DNA of 64,000 bases, taken from positions 65,013,040 through 65,077,039 of the forward strand of contig OX578138.1 of the NCBI GenBank assembly GCA_951213105.1. Direction: 5' to 3'. The notes below the pieces were generated by a model. That model was not told where the DNA came from. It saw nothing but the letters and a program-made list of their open reading frames with translations, and ran no database searches. Position 1 is the stretch's first letter. Every line of letters begins with the position of its first letter. This DNA comes from Amaurobius ferox. Lineage: Eukaryota > Arthropoda > Arachnida > Araneae > Amaurobiidae. Below are positions 36,972-47,664 of this stretch, piece by piece. Both the position numbers and the translations under genes were made by a program.

Positions 36972-38065
36972 TATATAATGAATGCTAGAAAATAAATGTT
37001 AGCTTACATTTCAAAGTACTCTATACTTGCCAATAAACAGAAGAGAAAAATAAAAACTTGATTTAAACAAACAAATAAAATCCCAAAAAGTTCTATAAAA
37101 ACATATGCAAAAGCTCTATAGAAATATACGCAATCGGAGTAAGGATATTTTGAACAGTATAATAGACCTCTGGTCGCTGTGCTAGGCTCTCTTTGAGCCA
37201 TCTACCTCTAAGTCATAAGTCAAGGATATTTTGATATTAAATAGCAATATTAGAAAAAAAAATTGGCAATTTTTCGGAAAAATTATTAAGAGAATTATGT
37301 TTTATAAAATGTTGAAAAGAAGATGGAGATGGATGAAAAAAGATACCAATTTACTCACGGCAATTCACGAGAAAAACTGAATTGAGGAATCGTACTGTTT
37401 ATGTGAAAATAATTAAAAAATTAATCTTAATAAATAATCAGAATATGGAAAAATGCTAGTTTAGTCAATCTAATATGCAATATTTAGAAGATTGAGATGG
37501 ATGGAAAAGATACAAAGTATTTTCGGCACGAGAAAAACTGAACTCATGAGAACAAACTGAAATGCGCAATTAAAAGTTTATGCAAAATTAATAAAAAAAC
37601 ATGACATTTAACGATTTATGCTGCATTTGAAGAAGCATATTTATTATTCTTATAAAATATGTGATCACGATCTTAATTTACATTACATGAATGCCGTAAA
37701 TCACTGTTAATTACAGTGCATGCGGCCATAAATTTACAGTGGCCCAGACAGAAGACAATTTTTCGTAGAAAACTATGAACATGCCATAACCAGTAGTATG
37801 AGATGAGGATGCTTCCCATAGAAACTACAGAGAATCCATAGTAATCGGCATGTCTGCTTTTGAGATAAGTAAAATTTTAGGAATTTTGGGATGGTACATA
37901 AAAAATAAGGATATTTCAGGATACAAATATTTTTTTCAGGAATTTCAGGATAATTACAACCTCTGAACATCGAAATGTGCATCCAAGTCAATTGTAAATA
38001 TAAACAACATATTTCATTCATATATCTAGAACTTTGTATTAGAACTAGCATTTCAGAAACAAAAC
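36972..38065. other. Intronic sequence with LINE tail and short repeats
   Basis: 37320-37510 has two diverged copies of an AGATGGATG.AAAA.GATAC...CACGAGAAAAACTGAA block about 165 bp apart; a related AGATGGATGAAAAAAGATGC occurs at 57233. No gene recognised. Confidence 0.4.
37155..37207 (+). mobile_element. LINE 3'-end fragment
   Basis: CAGTATAATAGACCTCTGGT then CGCTGTGCTAGGCTCT matches the 3' untranslated end of the LINE at 47582-47630. It is a short, 5'-truncated relic of the same or a related family. Confidence 0.7.
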
Positions 38066-38232
38066 CCCCTGCTGTCGTCTCCCGTCCATTTTTTAAAAGC
38101 TGCGTACTGGGGGTAAAATAATGAATAGAACTTGTCACACAAAAATGCGGACGTTTATGTGTGACAAGCTCTATTTATTCCATTACCCCCAGCACACAGC
38201 ATCCAAAAAACGGATGGGAGACAACGCTTGTG
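38066..38232. repeat. Diverged foldback element
   Basis: The left arm TGTCGTCTCCCGTCCATTTTT...CTGGGGGTAA...AACTTGTCACAC pairs imperfectly with the right arm GTGTGACAAGCTCTATTTATT...ACCCCCAG...GGATGGGAGACAACGCTTG around 38150. Related text (GAGCTTGTCACACGAGAACA, GGAGACAACGCTTG) occurs near 60590-60640. Confidence 0.75.
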
Positions 38233-38624
38233 TACAATTCTACAAATTTGGGTAAACATCTCACATCACAGAAAAGTAAACAGGTGCACTCCCATGATTG
38301 CCATTCGGTTTGGACCGCGGAGTCTTTAAGATTCTTCGGGACCCAAACGAGAAGCCCAAAGGGAAGTTGGAGATGGAGGAACAGCCAGAAGATCAGGCGA
38401 CCTCCTCTCAGGTAAGTATCAGTAGTCTTGAGACTATGATACTTAAACTTAATGATCTAGAAATTGCTTCTGGTTCTGATGGTATACTACATGCTAACCC
38501 TCTGATTTTTGATGATGAGCTGGAAAAACACATGCAGGATTTTGACAATGAAAATGTGCTTGACGCTGATCATTGTCATGTTACTAGGAGGGCCTCTCTC
38601 TCCTAGGTTTTCTCTGCCCTCTTT

Positions 38625-39560
38625 TTGTCCCTGTTTATGGGCTGTTTTAACGTCGTGCAAATAAATTTGCATCACAGTCGTTCTGCCTCTGCTATTCTTA
38701 ACAAAAGGCTGTTAAATGGTAGAGCTAATATTGCTCTCATCCAGGAACCCTGGACCTGCAATGGAAAAATTTTGGGTCTGGGGATCAAGGGATTCAATGT
38801 CTTTTATGATACATCCTGTATCAGACCTAGAGCCTGTATTGCTGTTAGCAACAAGCTCAATGCTGTTCATCTTGTTAAATTCCTTGATGGTGACAATGTT
38901 GCCATCAGTGTGAATCTTAAAACTAATGAGCATAAGATAGAATACATCTTTGCTTCGGCCTATCTTCCTTATGAAGATAAGGAAACCCTTTCTAATGTCA
39001 TTATCAATCTTATTGAGTATTGTAATGGCAAGAAAGTGATTATTGGTTGTGATGCGAATGCCCATAACACTGTTTGGGGCAGTAGTGATTGCAACCGTAG
39101 GGGTGATGATCTTTTAGAACAGATCCTTCTCTTCAATCTCTTTATACTTAATAAGGGTAATTCTCCTACCTTCGTGACTACAAAGCGTCGCGAAGTGTTA
39201 GACATCAGCTTAAGCAATAGTAATGCTTATGACCAGGTGATAAATTGGAAGGTCTTAAATGATATATCTCTTTCTGACCATCAATTAATCTCTTTTTCTG
39301 TTAAAGGTCCGGTAAAACCTGCAACTGATAAGTGTAGGAACCCTAGAAGAACCAATTGGGGTTCCTACAAAGATGATCTCAGGGCCAAGTTGGCTAGCCA
39401 ATGGTTGGACAATGGTGAGTATTCCTCTATTGAAAACCTGGATTTGGCTGTTGACTCCGTGCAACAAGCCATTATCCAAACTTTCCATAGTAACTGCAGA
39501 ACCACAAAGCCGGTTGCGTGGGAAATGCAGGAAGCTCTTACAGAGCTAAAAAGAACAGTG
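38625..39560 (+). pseudogene. LINE ORF2, endonuclease domain
   Basis: This is an apurinic-type endonuclease with its motifs in order: QINLHHSR (Asn), LIQEPW (Glu), FASAYLPY (Tyr), IGCDANAHNTVWGS (Asp/Asn), LDISLSN, and LSDHQLISF (Asp/His). These cut the target strand to prime reverse transcription. The domain is uninterrupted. The frame is lost near 39550: the downstream sequence continues as KKNSEWQVYKSALTSYNKAV in another frame, so one indel separates it from the reverse transcriptase. The first Met at 38625 is not necessarily the true start. Confidence 0.9.
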
Positions 39561-40476
39561 AATGGCAGGTTTACAAATCTGCTCTTACCTCTTATAATAA
39601 GGCAGTCAGGGACTCCAAGAGAAAATCTTGGAGAATGTACTGCGAAGGTATTAAAGATGCCCCTGCCACGGCAAAACTTGTTAAGCTGATGGCAAGGGAC
39701 AGAAATTGTAATTTGAACACTGTCAAGAAGTCAAATGGTGACTTTACTGTTACTGGTGAAGAGACCCTGACTGAGCTGTTCAGGGTCCACTTTCCAGTTT
39801 CTTATCCTTATGATCATTGTGACAATGTTAATGCCTGCTCCACGTCTTCTTCTGATGACAAAAGTTGAAGCATTGCCAGGAGCATGGTTACTCTTGATAG
39901 GGTTAAATGGGCAATTAATTCCCATAAATCCTATAAAACTTCGGGGACTGATGGCATCATTCCAATTCTTCTCCAGGAGGGAATTGAGGTGCTAGCTCCC
40001 ATTCTCTGCAGTATCTACAGAGCCTGTATTGCCTTAGGTCATGTACCAAATGCATGGAGGCATACTAAAGTAATCTTCATTCCAAAGATTGGAAAGGATA
40101 ATTATTACGAGGCCAAATCCTTTAGGCCTATTAGCCTCACGTCTTTTCTTTTAAAGACCATTGAGAAGCTTATTGATAGGTACTTAAGAGAAGTGATCCT
40201 GGCTTCTAAGCTCTTGTCAAGTTCTCAACATGCCTATCAACCGGGCAAATCTATGGACACTGCCCTTTACAGTCTCTCCTTTATTTTGGAGAGAAACTTC
40301 AATGCCAGGGAAGTTGCTCTTGCCACCTTTCTCGACATTGAAGGTGCCTTTGATAAGGTATCCATCGACACTATCATTGATGCTCTTGATAGAAAAGGTG
40401 TTGATATCACGATCTCTTATTGGATCAAGAACCTGTTATCTAATAGGTATATATGTGCATCTTTACTTGGTGATAG
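39518..40476 (+). pseudogene. LINE ORF2, reverse transcriptase N-terminal half
   Basis: After the frameshift the frame runs through SDDDKS to one stop (39866-39868) and continues in the same frame from MVTLDRVKWAI. Reverse-transcriptase blocks visible are VIFIPKIGK, SFRPISLTSFLLKTIEKLID, QHAYQPGKSMDTALYSLSF and TFLDIEGAFDKV, which holds the first catalytic Asp. The reading stops matching at GDS, where the LTR element begins. Across the insertion GGT GAT AG/T ATG ACT continues as GDSMTVHA, so the host frame is preserved once the insertion and its ATAG duplicate are set aside. Confidence 0.92.
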
Positions 40477-41403
40477 TGTTATGAAATGCTTGCCTTGTTT
40501 AATAATTATTTTCTTTCAAAATTTAACTTTCCGCAAATTCTAATTCACTTTCGATTCTAAAACTTGTTCTCAGAAATTTATTCCAAATTTGATAAAGCGC
40601 CATTTCTGTATTTCGGCCTTTTGGATATTTCCCGCCAGTTTCGGTAAACCTTGGCGTAGTAATTTGTCATGCGCTTTAGTACATGTACTTCGTATTTGCA
40701 TTTCATATTCCTTAACATTGGAACTCTTTTCCTTTGCGTCATGAACGCGTAATAACATTAAAGATGCTTAAGTCTGTTTTCGGTGAATAAATTCAGTTGG
40801 CGATGTAATTCCAAAGCAGTCGGACGTGTTCTTGCCCGCGGGGCAAAGAACAGAATGTATTTTAATAGAATGTATCTAAAATTAAATTAATAATGGAGTA
40901 AATTGTTTAAGTCGCGTTTTAATGTAATTTCAAAGAGTCACGAGATTTGTTCATCCTAGATTGATTATTTTGAGATGTCTAACCGGCGCAAACCACTATC
41001 GGATCCGCCGTCGTATTCGACGAATATTGTTCTGTAATGTCGGAAATCCAAGTGTAATTTCAAGTATCATCGTCAACAAATTCGATGTTTAATACTTCTT
41101 GATGTATATGATTTGGAACATGGTAATTTCTCATCAAATAAAGAAAAAGGTAAATTCAAAAGGTTTGAGTCATCATTGCTTATCTTCAACTATCATCACG
41201 CCACCATCAGCTCCAATCGCTGTGTGCAACCCTTGTCACATCAGCGCGGATCTCCCATCTTCTCCGATGCCCGAGAGAAACTGCCCGCAGCGATCGCATT
41301 CCAATTGCTTGTGCAATCCTATTACAAATGCCGTGAATATCTTTTTACAACGTATGACGACCGTCCCGTTCTACAACACATGATGGCGTCACGTTTTATA
41401 ACA
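40477..41403 (+). repeat. 5' LTR, 927 bp
   Basis: Matches the two halves of the 3' LTR on either side of the piggyBac. By eye about ten substitutions separate them, nearly all transitions. The 3' LTR also lacks about 47 bp near the end (after AAATGCCG). Confidence 0.9.
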
Positions 41404-42951
41404 AATGGTGCCGTTTCATACAACAAGTGGTGCCATAACAGGTGTTATAACAAATGGTGCCTGACCATGCAAGCCTGTAAGAATGGCTTAGTTGATCCTG
41501 TGGAGCACAAATTGAGAGCCTATACCTGGTGCTGATTTCATACCAATCTACAAAGATGACTCACAGAGTTCTACCCTGTGTAATTACATCGGAAGTTCGG
41601 AAGTGTCAAATTGCGGAATTGCTTCTACAATTGTACCAACTCCAATGCCTGCAGAAAAAAAAAAAAGGGAAAATTCAAGAAACAAGTGTTCTTTCGACTT
41701 TGGGACGTCGATTCCCGAGTCTGTGTGTATATGTATTCCTTTTTCAGTCACCGCATAAGTATGAAAGTAAAATATTGTGTTAAGTAAAATTATATGCTAT
41801 TGAATATATTTTCCCGGGACGTCGATTCCCATATGTTTTTTGAGTATTGATCGAGTCAAGAAATAAATAAGGTGTATTATGTCGACCTAGAAAAGAAAAG
41901 TAGGTCTGCAATTGTGCTGAAATCGAATCATCTGAGAATCCGTATTAATGCCCACATAAATTTTTGACTGCATCCAATGTCAAAGAGGCACGGAATATTC
42001 TCAGGAAATTGCAATTTTTTTTTCAGAGGCACTCGCCAATTTCAAGAGCGGAGTTATTGAAAGTCCTCATCTGCGGCAAAATAGCCCAGAAAGCAAGCAA
42101 TCGTCATGCTGAGAGCGTCGAAAGCTCATACTCGCTAGACCTCGCACACTGTGCTAATTAAAAATAAAAAAATAAAAAAAACTTGTTAATAATTGTATAA
42201 AAGAGTGATTTTTTTTTGTTTACAATTTTGCTTATAATTTAAAATGTGTATATAATTTGTGTATTTATTTTTTTTTGAACACAGTTTATTTTAAGTGTTT
42301 ATTTTGTATTGATATTATTAAATGTGATATTGTAAATATGTAAATTTTATTAGGTAAGTTTTCAAATCGAATGTATGATAATGATTGAAGATTGATGAAA
42401 GTTCAGAAAAATGTTAGTATGAATGAAATATTGTGATTTTTATATATTGTATTTTTTTTTATTTAAAGACATCTCACCCGGTTAGATTATTCTAAATTGA
42501 TATTTTTTTTTACGCCATGTTCATGACCATCTGATATGCAGTAGTGACTAGATTTTTAATTTTTGAATTGAAACACATTGAGGAAAATTTAAAAACTCAA
42601 CCCCCTTATCTTTTATCTAGCATGTAAGGACTTCTTTAGTGAAAAAGTGTGTATGAATGGGAAGCAAATGCAGTGTTGTATAAATCCAATTTTTCACATC
42701 TGTCCTTGTTTTCGTTGAATTTCTGGGTTGAGAAATACACATATTTTGGAAATGAAAATTGATTGCATTTGACAATCCTATCTGCATAACAGATCCTAAA
42801 TTTTTTCGTTGAAATTTTTTGTGGCATATTTTTTCTCCAAGAAATTGTTGGTTTTTTTATGTCACCGCTTTATTTATAGGCATATTTGGAATATTTTTTT
42901 TGGTTAGTCTTTGTTCTGTACCAGAACAAATCCTCGTTTGCGGCAGGGATA
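41404..42951 (+). other. Internal region of the non-autonomous LTR element
   Basis: The beginning repeats TGGTGCC several times among TATAACAAATGG-like text. The open frame 41964-42161 gives a small basic peptide with no known motif. T-rich sequence dominates 42160-42900. Nothing resembling retroviral proteins. Confidence 0.6.
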
Positions 42952-43647
42952 TGTTATGAAATGCTTGCCTTGTTTAATAATTATTTTCTTTCAAAATTTA
43001 ACTTTCCACAAATTCTAATTCACTTTCGATTCTAAAACTTGTTCTCAGAAATTTATTCCAAATTTGATAAAGCGCCATTTCTGTATTTCGGCCTTTTGGA
43101 TATTTCCCGCCAGTTTCGGTAAACCTTGGCGTAGTAATTTGTCACGCGCTTTAGTACATGTACTTCGTACTTGCATTTCATATTCCTTAACATTGGAACT
43201 CTTTTTCTTTGCGTCATGAACGCGTAATAACATTAAGGATGCTTAAGTCTGTTTTCGGTGAATAAATTCAGTTGGCGATGTAATTCCAAAGCAGTCGGAC
43301 GTGTTCTTGCCCGCGGGGCAAAGAACAGAATGTATTTTAACCCTTTCCACTCGTATGTCCCCGTATGGGGGACATCACTCGTTTTACCATCGCGCTCGTA
43401 TGTCCCCGTACAGGGGACATCGCATCTGTACCGTTGCGTTCGTATGTCGCCATAGAAATAGGAAAAACACAGAAGGAGGAATGATTGCGCAATCGCTTTT
43501 TTCCCACGATTCCTCTCTCTGTGCTTTCTCAAGGCCCTTTCATACTGGCTAGTCGCTAGAGCGTTTCCCCGTTGACCACCCGAGACGGTTTTGTGTTATA
43601 GTTCTATAGTACTACTACTTTATAATTTCTTATTTTTTATGTTCGCA

Positions 43648-45186
43648 ATGCCTAAGCGACATTTACAAGGTAACATTGAAAATGAGTTTGAGAGCAGTGA
43701 CGACGAATTTTATATGGACTATTATAATCGAGAATTACGGTGCAATGAAAGTAGTGACGAAGGCAGCAGCGAAGAAGCTGCAGGAAGTGATACGAGTGGT
43801 AGTGACATTATAGTTGCCAAAAGAAATCGTGCAATACCTTTGCCCAGTACAAGCAGCAGCGACGACGACGCAATTCACGATGCAAGAGAAGACAATTATG
43901 GGCCATGGGTGAATGTTACAACGCAGGATAATGTGCCGCACAGGATAGATTTTACTTCTGGTGATAAAGCTGAAGGACCACAGATTCCTGACAACTGTTC
44001 AAACCCCATTGACTTTTTTAAACTTTTTTTTGCGGATGAATTGATGGAAAAAATTGTAGAAGAGACGAATAATTATGCTCGCAATAAAATTAGACAAAAA
44101 AGGTTATCAAAGCGATCCACGTGGAATACATGGGTGGATCTTACAGTAGCAGAATTTGAGGCCTTTCTAGGAGTTATTCTAAATATGGGTACAATAACTG
44201 TTAGCCATCTGCAGGAATACTGGTCCCAAAACTTCAATGCTAAAATTCCTTTCTTTAGTGCCATATTCAGAAGGGAACGATTCATGCAAATCTTTTGGAT
44301 GCTTCATTTGCATGAGACAGATCCAAACGATCAAAGTCTTCGGAGTCGGGTGCAAAAGGTCAGTCATTATTTAGATTTTTTGGACAAAAAGTTCAAGGAA
44401 CATTTTGTTCCGTCAAGGGAAATTTCCGTTGACGAGTCTGTAGTTGGATTCAAAGGCAGAATAAGTTTTTTGATAAATAAACCAACAAAGTGGAGAATCA
44501 GGATATATGTGTTGGCAGATGCTAATACTGGATATATATATTCTATTTTGCCTTACTACGGAAGCTTGACATCAGAAAATGTAGTAAGACCTGGCCTTCC
44601 TGTAAGTTCACGAGTTGTGCTGCATTTGTGCCGAAATTTACTGGAAGGCAATCCTGGCAGTAAAGGATACCATATATTTACTGACAGGTATTATACAAGT
44701 CTACCACTTGCACGAGAACTTCTGAAAATAAACATGTACTTAACCGGAACTATCCAAATTACCCGGAAATTCATACCCGACTCTATAAAAAGACCGCAGT
44801 TTTCCGAGGATAATCCATTTGCCTGCAGATCGGGAAACTTACTATTATTGGCCTGGAAAAATAAAAGGGTCGTCACTGCACTTAGTAGTTGGGATGTTTC
44901 GGGTACTCAGCCAATAAGCAGAAGAGTACGTGGGGGAAATTTGCAGGAAGTGAACAAACCCACGCTTGTTCGTAACTACAACAAATATATGGGGGGCGTT
45001 GACAAATATATGGGGGCGTTGACAAATATATGGGGGGCGTTGACAAATATATGGGGGGCGTTGACAAATATACGGGGGCGTATTTCAATAAATTATTTTG
45101 ACACGTTGAAAAATAAAATATTATATGGCCACATTCCCATCCTATGCCAAGGGGTGTATTCAGGGGTTATATTTTTAAAATTTTGA
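43648..45186 (+). CDS. piggyBac transposase with aberrant C-terminus
   Basis: I chose Met at 43648 (MPKRHLQ), followed by the acidic serine-rich N-terminus (ESSDDEF, ESSDEGSSEEAAGSD) typical of piggyBac proteins; the frame opens 19 codons earlier with a hydrophobic run unlike the family. DDD catalytic residues: Asp 262 in VDESVVGFKG, Asp 346 in HIFTDRYYTSLPLA, and Asp 452 in NYNKYMGGVD. Right after the last one, a 21-bp tandem repeat changes the frame (KYMGALTNIWGALTNIWG) and the protein ends about 60 residues later, without the usual insertion-domain continuation and C-terminal cysteine-rich zinc domain. So the catalytic core looks intact but the protein is probably inactive. Length 512 residues against the usual 550-600. 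Confidence 0.9.
   Translation: MPKRHLQGNIENEFESSDDEFYMDYYNRELRCNESSDEGSSEEAAGSDTSGSDIIVAKRNRAIPLPSTSSSDDDAIHDAREDNYGPWVNVTTQDNVPHRIDFTSGDKAEGPQIPDNCSNPIDFFKLFFADELMEKIVEETNNYARNKIRQKRLSKRSTWNTWVDLTVAEFEAFLGVILNMGTITVSHLQEYWSQNFNAKIPFFSAIFRRERFMQIFWMLHLHETDPNDQSLRSRVQKVSHYLDFLDKKFKEHFVPSREISVDESVVGFKGRISFLINKPTKWRIRIYVLADANTGYIYSILPYYGSLTSENVVRPGLPVSSRVVLHLCRNLLEGNPGSKGYHIFTDRYYTSLPLARELLKINMYLTGTIQITRKFIPDSIKRPQFSEDNPFACRSGNLLLLAWKNKRVVTALSSWDVSGTQPISRRVRGGNLQEVNKPTLVRNYNKYMGGVDKYMGALTNIWGALTNIWGALTNIRGRISINYFDTLKNKILYGHIPILCQGVYSGVIFLKF
44981..45080 (+). repeat. 21-bp tandem repeat within the transposase gene
   Basis: The unit ACAAATATATGGGGGGCGTT plus G occurs at 44981, 45002 (20 bp, one G short), 45022, 45043 and partly at 45064. 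The unit contains the codons for KYMGGVD, the third catalytic Asp motif. The one-base-short second unit causes the frame change. Confidence 0.95.
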
Positions 45187-45815
45187 TTTAAGGATGGTAA
45201 ATCTTCTAGTTAAATTGGAACACATTTCCATCAAAAAAATTAATCTTGATCGAACATGAAAAAAAAATTCCGAGTTATTTGCTAACTTTCTAAAGCATAA
45301 TTATGAGTGCAAAGGGTTAATAGAATGTATCTAAAATTAAATTAATAATGGAGTAAATTGTTTAAGTCGCGTTTTAATGTAATTTCAAAGAGTCACGAGA
45401 TTTGTTCATCCTAGATTGATTATTTTGAGATGTCTAACCGGCGCAAACCACTATCGGATCCGCCGTCGTATTCGACGAATATTGTTCTGTAATGTCGGAA
45501 ATCCAAGTGTAATTTCAAGTATCATTGTCAACAAATTCGATGTCTAATACTTCTTGATGTATATGATTTGGAACATGGTAATTTCTCATCAAATAAAGAA
45601 AAAGGTAAATTCAAAAGGTTTGAGTCATCATTGCTTATCTTCTACTATCATCACGCCACCATCAGCTCCAATCGCTGTGTGCAACCCTTGTCACATCAGC
45701 GCGGATCTCCCATCTTCTCCGATGCCCGAGAGAAACCGCCCGCAGCGATCGCGTTCCAATTGCTTGTGCAATCCTATTACAAATGCCGAGCCGCGTCCTT
45801 TTTTTTTAACAATAG

Positions 45816-47561
45816 TATGACTGTGCATGCACTTGCGGGCTGTCCACAAGGAGGTGTGCTTTCACCAATTCTTTGGTGTATAGTTGTGGATTCTCTTTTG
45901 GAGAGTTTCAATGTTTCTGGCGTTTCCTGCGTTGGTTATGCAGATGATGTTGTCATCATTGCCAGAGGCAAATTTGGCAACACTGTCTCTGACATGATGT
46001 CTACTGCTCTTAGGAGGGTTGAGACATGGTGCAAAAATGCAGGTCTTACTGTCAATCTGCATAAGACTGCTTTGGTTGCATTTACTAGGAAACACATACT
46101 TAATCTTGGGGACATTCGCTTCATTGGGCAAAAGCTTATTTGCTCCAAGGAGGTTAAATTCTTGGGAATTTACTTTGACAAGGGACTCAACTGGAAGAGA
46201 CACTTGGATTATTGCACGACTAAAGCCAGAAGAATCTTCTGGTCTTGTAGGAATGCCATTGGGAAAACCTTGGGCTTAAATCCTAAGGCTATCCATTGGA
46301 TTTACTCCATGGTAATCTGTCCTATCATTTCCTATGGATCCATTGTTTGGTGGTCCAGAATTGGATGTGAAACAGCTAAACTAGAACTAGTTAAGCTTCA
46401 AAGGATGGTGTGCATTGCAATCTCTGGACGCATGAAAACTACTCCTACTGCAACTCTTGAACTTTTACTCGGTTTGCATCCACTCTACATGCGTATTGAA
46501 GCAGAAGCACTTATCTGCATGAACAGACTTAAATATCTGAAATACTGGAAAGATTACTCAAGGTATCTATCTTGGGGTGAACTTAACAGTAATGTTGCTA
46601 GTCATCCTTATTTCTGTATGCCACCTGATGGCATTCATGTCAAATACACGTTTGATAAGCCTTATGAAATTCAGGTCCCCTCGCGGGATGACTGGAAGAG
46701 GACTCCCACCTACAATAAACGGAACTGCTTTGTATGGCACACGGATGGCTCGAAGATTGGCACAAGCACTGGTGCTGGTGTTTGCTGCCCTGATGATGGT
46801 ACTGAGCTGTCTTATCCGCTTGGCAATTTTGCTACTGTCTTTCAGGCCGAAGTCTTTGCCGTCCTTATGTGTTGTAGAATTTGCTATGACAGGAAGTATA
46901 AGAATAGTCAGATTTTCATCTGTTCTGACAGTCAGGCTGCTCTTATGACTTTTGGGAAGTTCACTATGACATCTTCCCTTGTTTGGGAATGCTATAATGC
47001 ACTCTGTGAAATTGCTAGCAATAACAATGTCATTCTTTACTGGGTGCCTGGTCATTCGGGTATTCCTGGCAATGAGTTGGCAGATGAACTTGCTAGGAAA
47101 GGCTCAAGTACCCCTTTTATGGGCCCTGAGCCAGCCTTGGGAATCCCAATGACCTTGTTAGAAGAACTGTCTATGACATCTTCAGGAAGCTTCAATGTAA
47201 GAACTGGCGTAATACTAAGGGACAAAGGCAAGCGAAAATTCTCAACTGCAATAGCCCTAGTACACGTCAAAAAGAACTTTTCAAGCTCAGTAGAACTGGC
47301 ACCAGGAGGGCTGTTGGGCTCCTTACTGGGCACTGCACCCTCAAGAGACACCTTAACATTATGGGTATCACTAAAGATTCGCTTTGCAGAGGCTGCAATT
47401 ACAGCGAAGAAACTGCTGCTCACATTCTCTGTGAATGTGAGGCTTACTCTGCTCACAGATTCGAACACATTGGTCGCCATGTGATTGAACCCTGGGAGCT
47501 GAATGACATACCTGTCAAGTGCCTGCTTATTTTTGCATCGGCTACTGGTCTTTTTTCTTAG
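45816..47561 (+). pseudogene. LINE ORF2, reverse transcriptase C-terminal half, RNase H and zinc knuckle
   Basis: Begins in the LINE after the insertion: MTVHALAGCPQGGVLSPILW, then the catalytic VGYADDVVIIARG, FLGIYFDKGLNWKRH, and a thumb-like region. RNase H follows with WHTDGSKIGTSTGAG (Asp), FQAEVFAVLMC (Glu), FICSDSQAAL (Asp) and GNELADELAR (Asp). The frame then changes near 47165. In the third frame the tail reads RAVGLLTGHCTLKRHLNIMG and CRGCNYSEETAAHILCECEA, the CCHC-type C-terminal zinc knuckle, ending at TAG 47559-47561. So apart from the insertion only a few lesions separate this LINE from intact. Confidence 0.93.
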
Positions 47562-47664
47562 AGATCTTTCTCTTTTGGGGTAGTACAATAGACCCCTGGT
47601 CGATGTGCTGGGCTCTTCTGGAGCCACCCACCTTCATTTCATTCATTCATTCATGATTGCCATT

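Larger units (their letters stand above)
43341..45316 (+). mobile_element. piggyBac transposon in the 3' LTR
   Basis: TTAA is duplicated at 43337-43340 and 45317-45320. The terminal inverted repeats are CCCTTTCCACTC and GAGTGCAAAGGG. Length is 1976 bp. Just inside the left end two palindromic boxes with ATGTCCCCGTA and GGGGACAT (43355-43375 and 43400-43420) and a third diverged box near 43440 may be transposase-binding sites. Confidence 0.95.
40477..45811 (+). mobile_element. Non-autonomous LTR retrotransposon (LARD/TRIM-like) inside the LINE
   Basis: The 5' LTR (40477-41403) and 3' LTR (42952-45811, itself carrying the piggyBac) both begin TGTTATGAAATGCTTGCC and end in TAACA. The target duplication ATAG is at 40473-40476 and 45812-45815. 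The internal part (41404-42951) is only about 1.5 kb. No gag, protease, reverse transcriptase or integrase motif was seen, so it must be mobilised in trans. TGGTGCC repeats directly after the 5' LTR could serve as primer-binding site and GCGGCAGGGA before the 3' LTR as polypurine tract; both are guesses. Long open frames in it are not recognisable. Confidence 0.9.
42952..45811 (+). repeat. 3' LTR, split by piggyBac
   Basis: The LTR parts are 42952-43340 and 45317-45811; together about 880 bp. The split is exactly at TTAA in GTATTTTAATAGAATG of the 5' LTR, which provides the unoccupied site for comparison. Confidence 0.92.
38306..47651 (+). mobile_element. LINE retrotransposon (I/R1-type, with RNase H), interrupted by an LTR element
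   Basis: The element is bounded by the 13-bp duplication CATGATTGCCATT (38293-38305 and 47652-47664) and ends in a (TTCA)n tail, standard for target-primed reverse transcription. Without the 5.3-kb insertion it is about 4 kb. It encodes endonuclease, reverse transcriptase, RNase H and a C-terminal CCHC zinc knuckle. ORF1 is absent or reduced to a short remnant (38298-38606 reading), so the copy is probably 5' truncated. RNase H places it in the I/R1/LOA side of the Jockey superfamily; the exact clade is inference. Confidence 0.92.

Noticed and set aside
41113..41535. 140-codon open frame, repeated at 45568 by LTR homology
   Set aside because: It lies in the LTR; the 45568 version simply runs into the LINE reverse transcriptase, and the N-terminal part is untranslated LTR sequence.
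46567..47055. 162-codon open frame on the minus strand
   Set aside because: Antisense shadow of the LINE RNase H region.
47052..47627. 191-codon open frame on the minus strand
   Set aside because: Antisense shadow of the LINE C-terminus; no independent motif.
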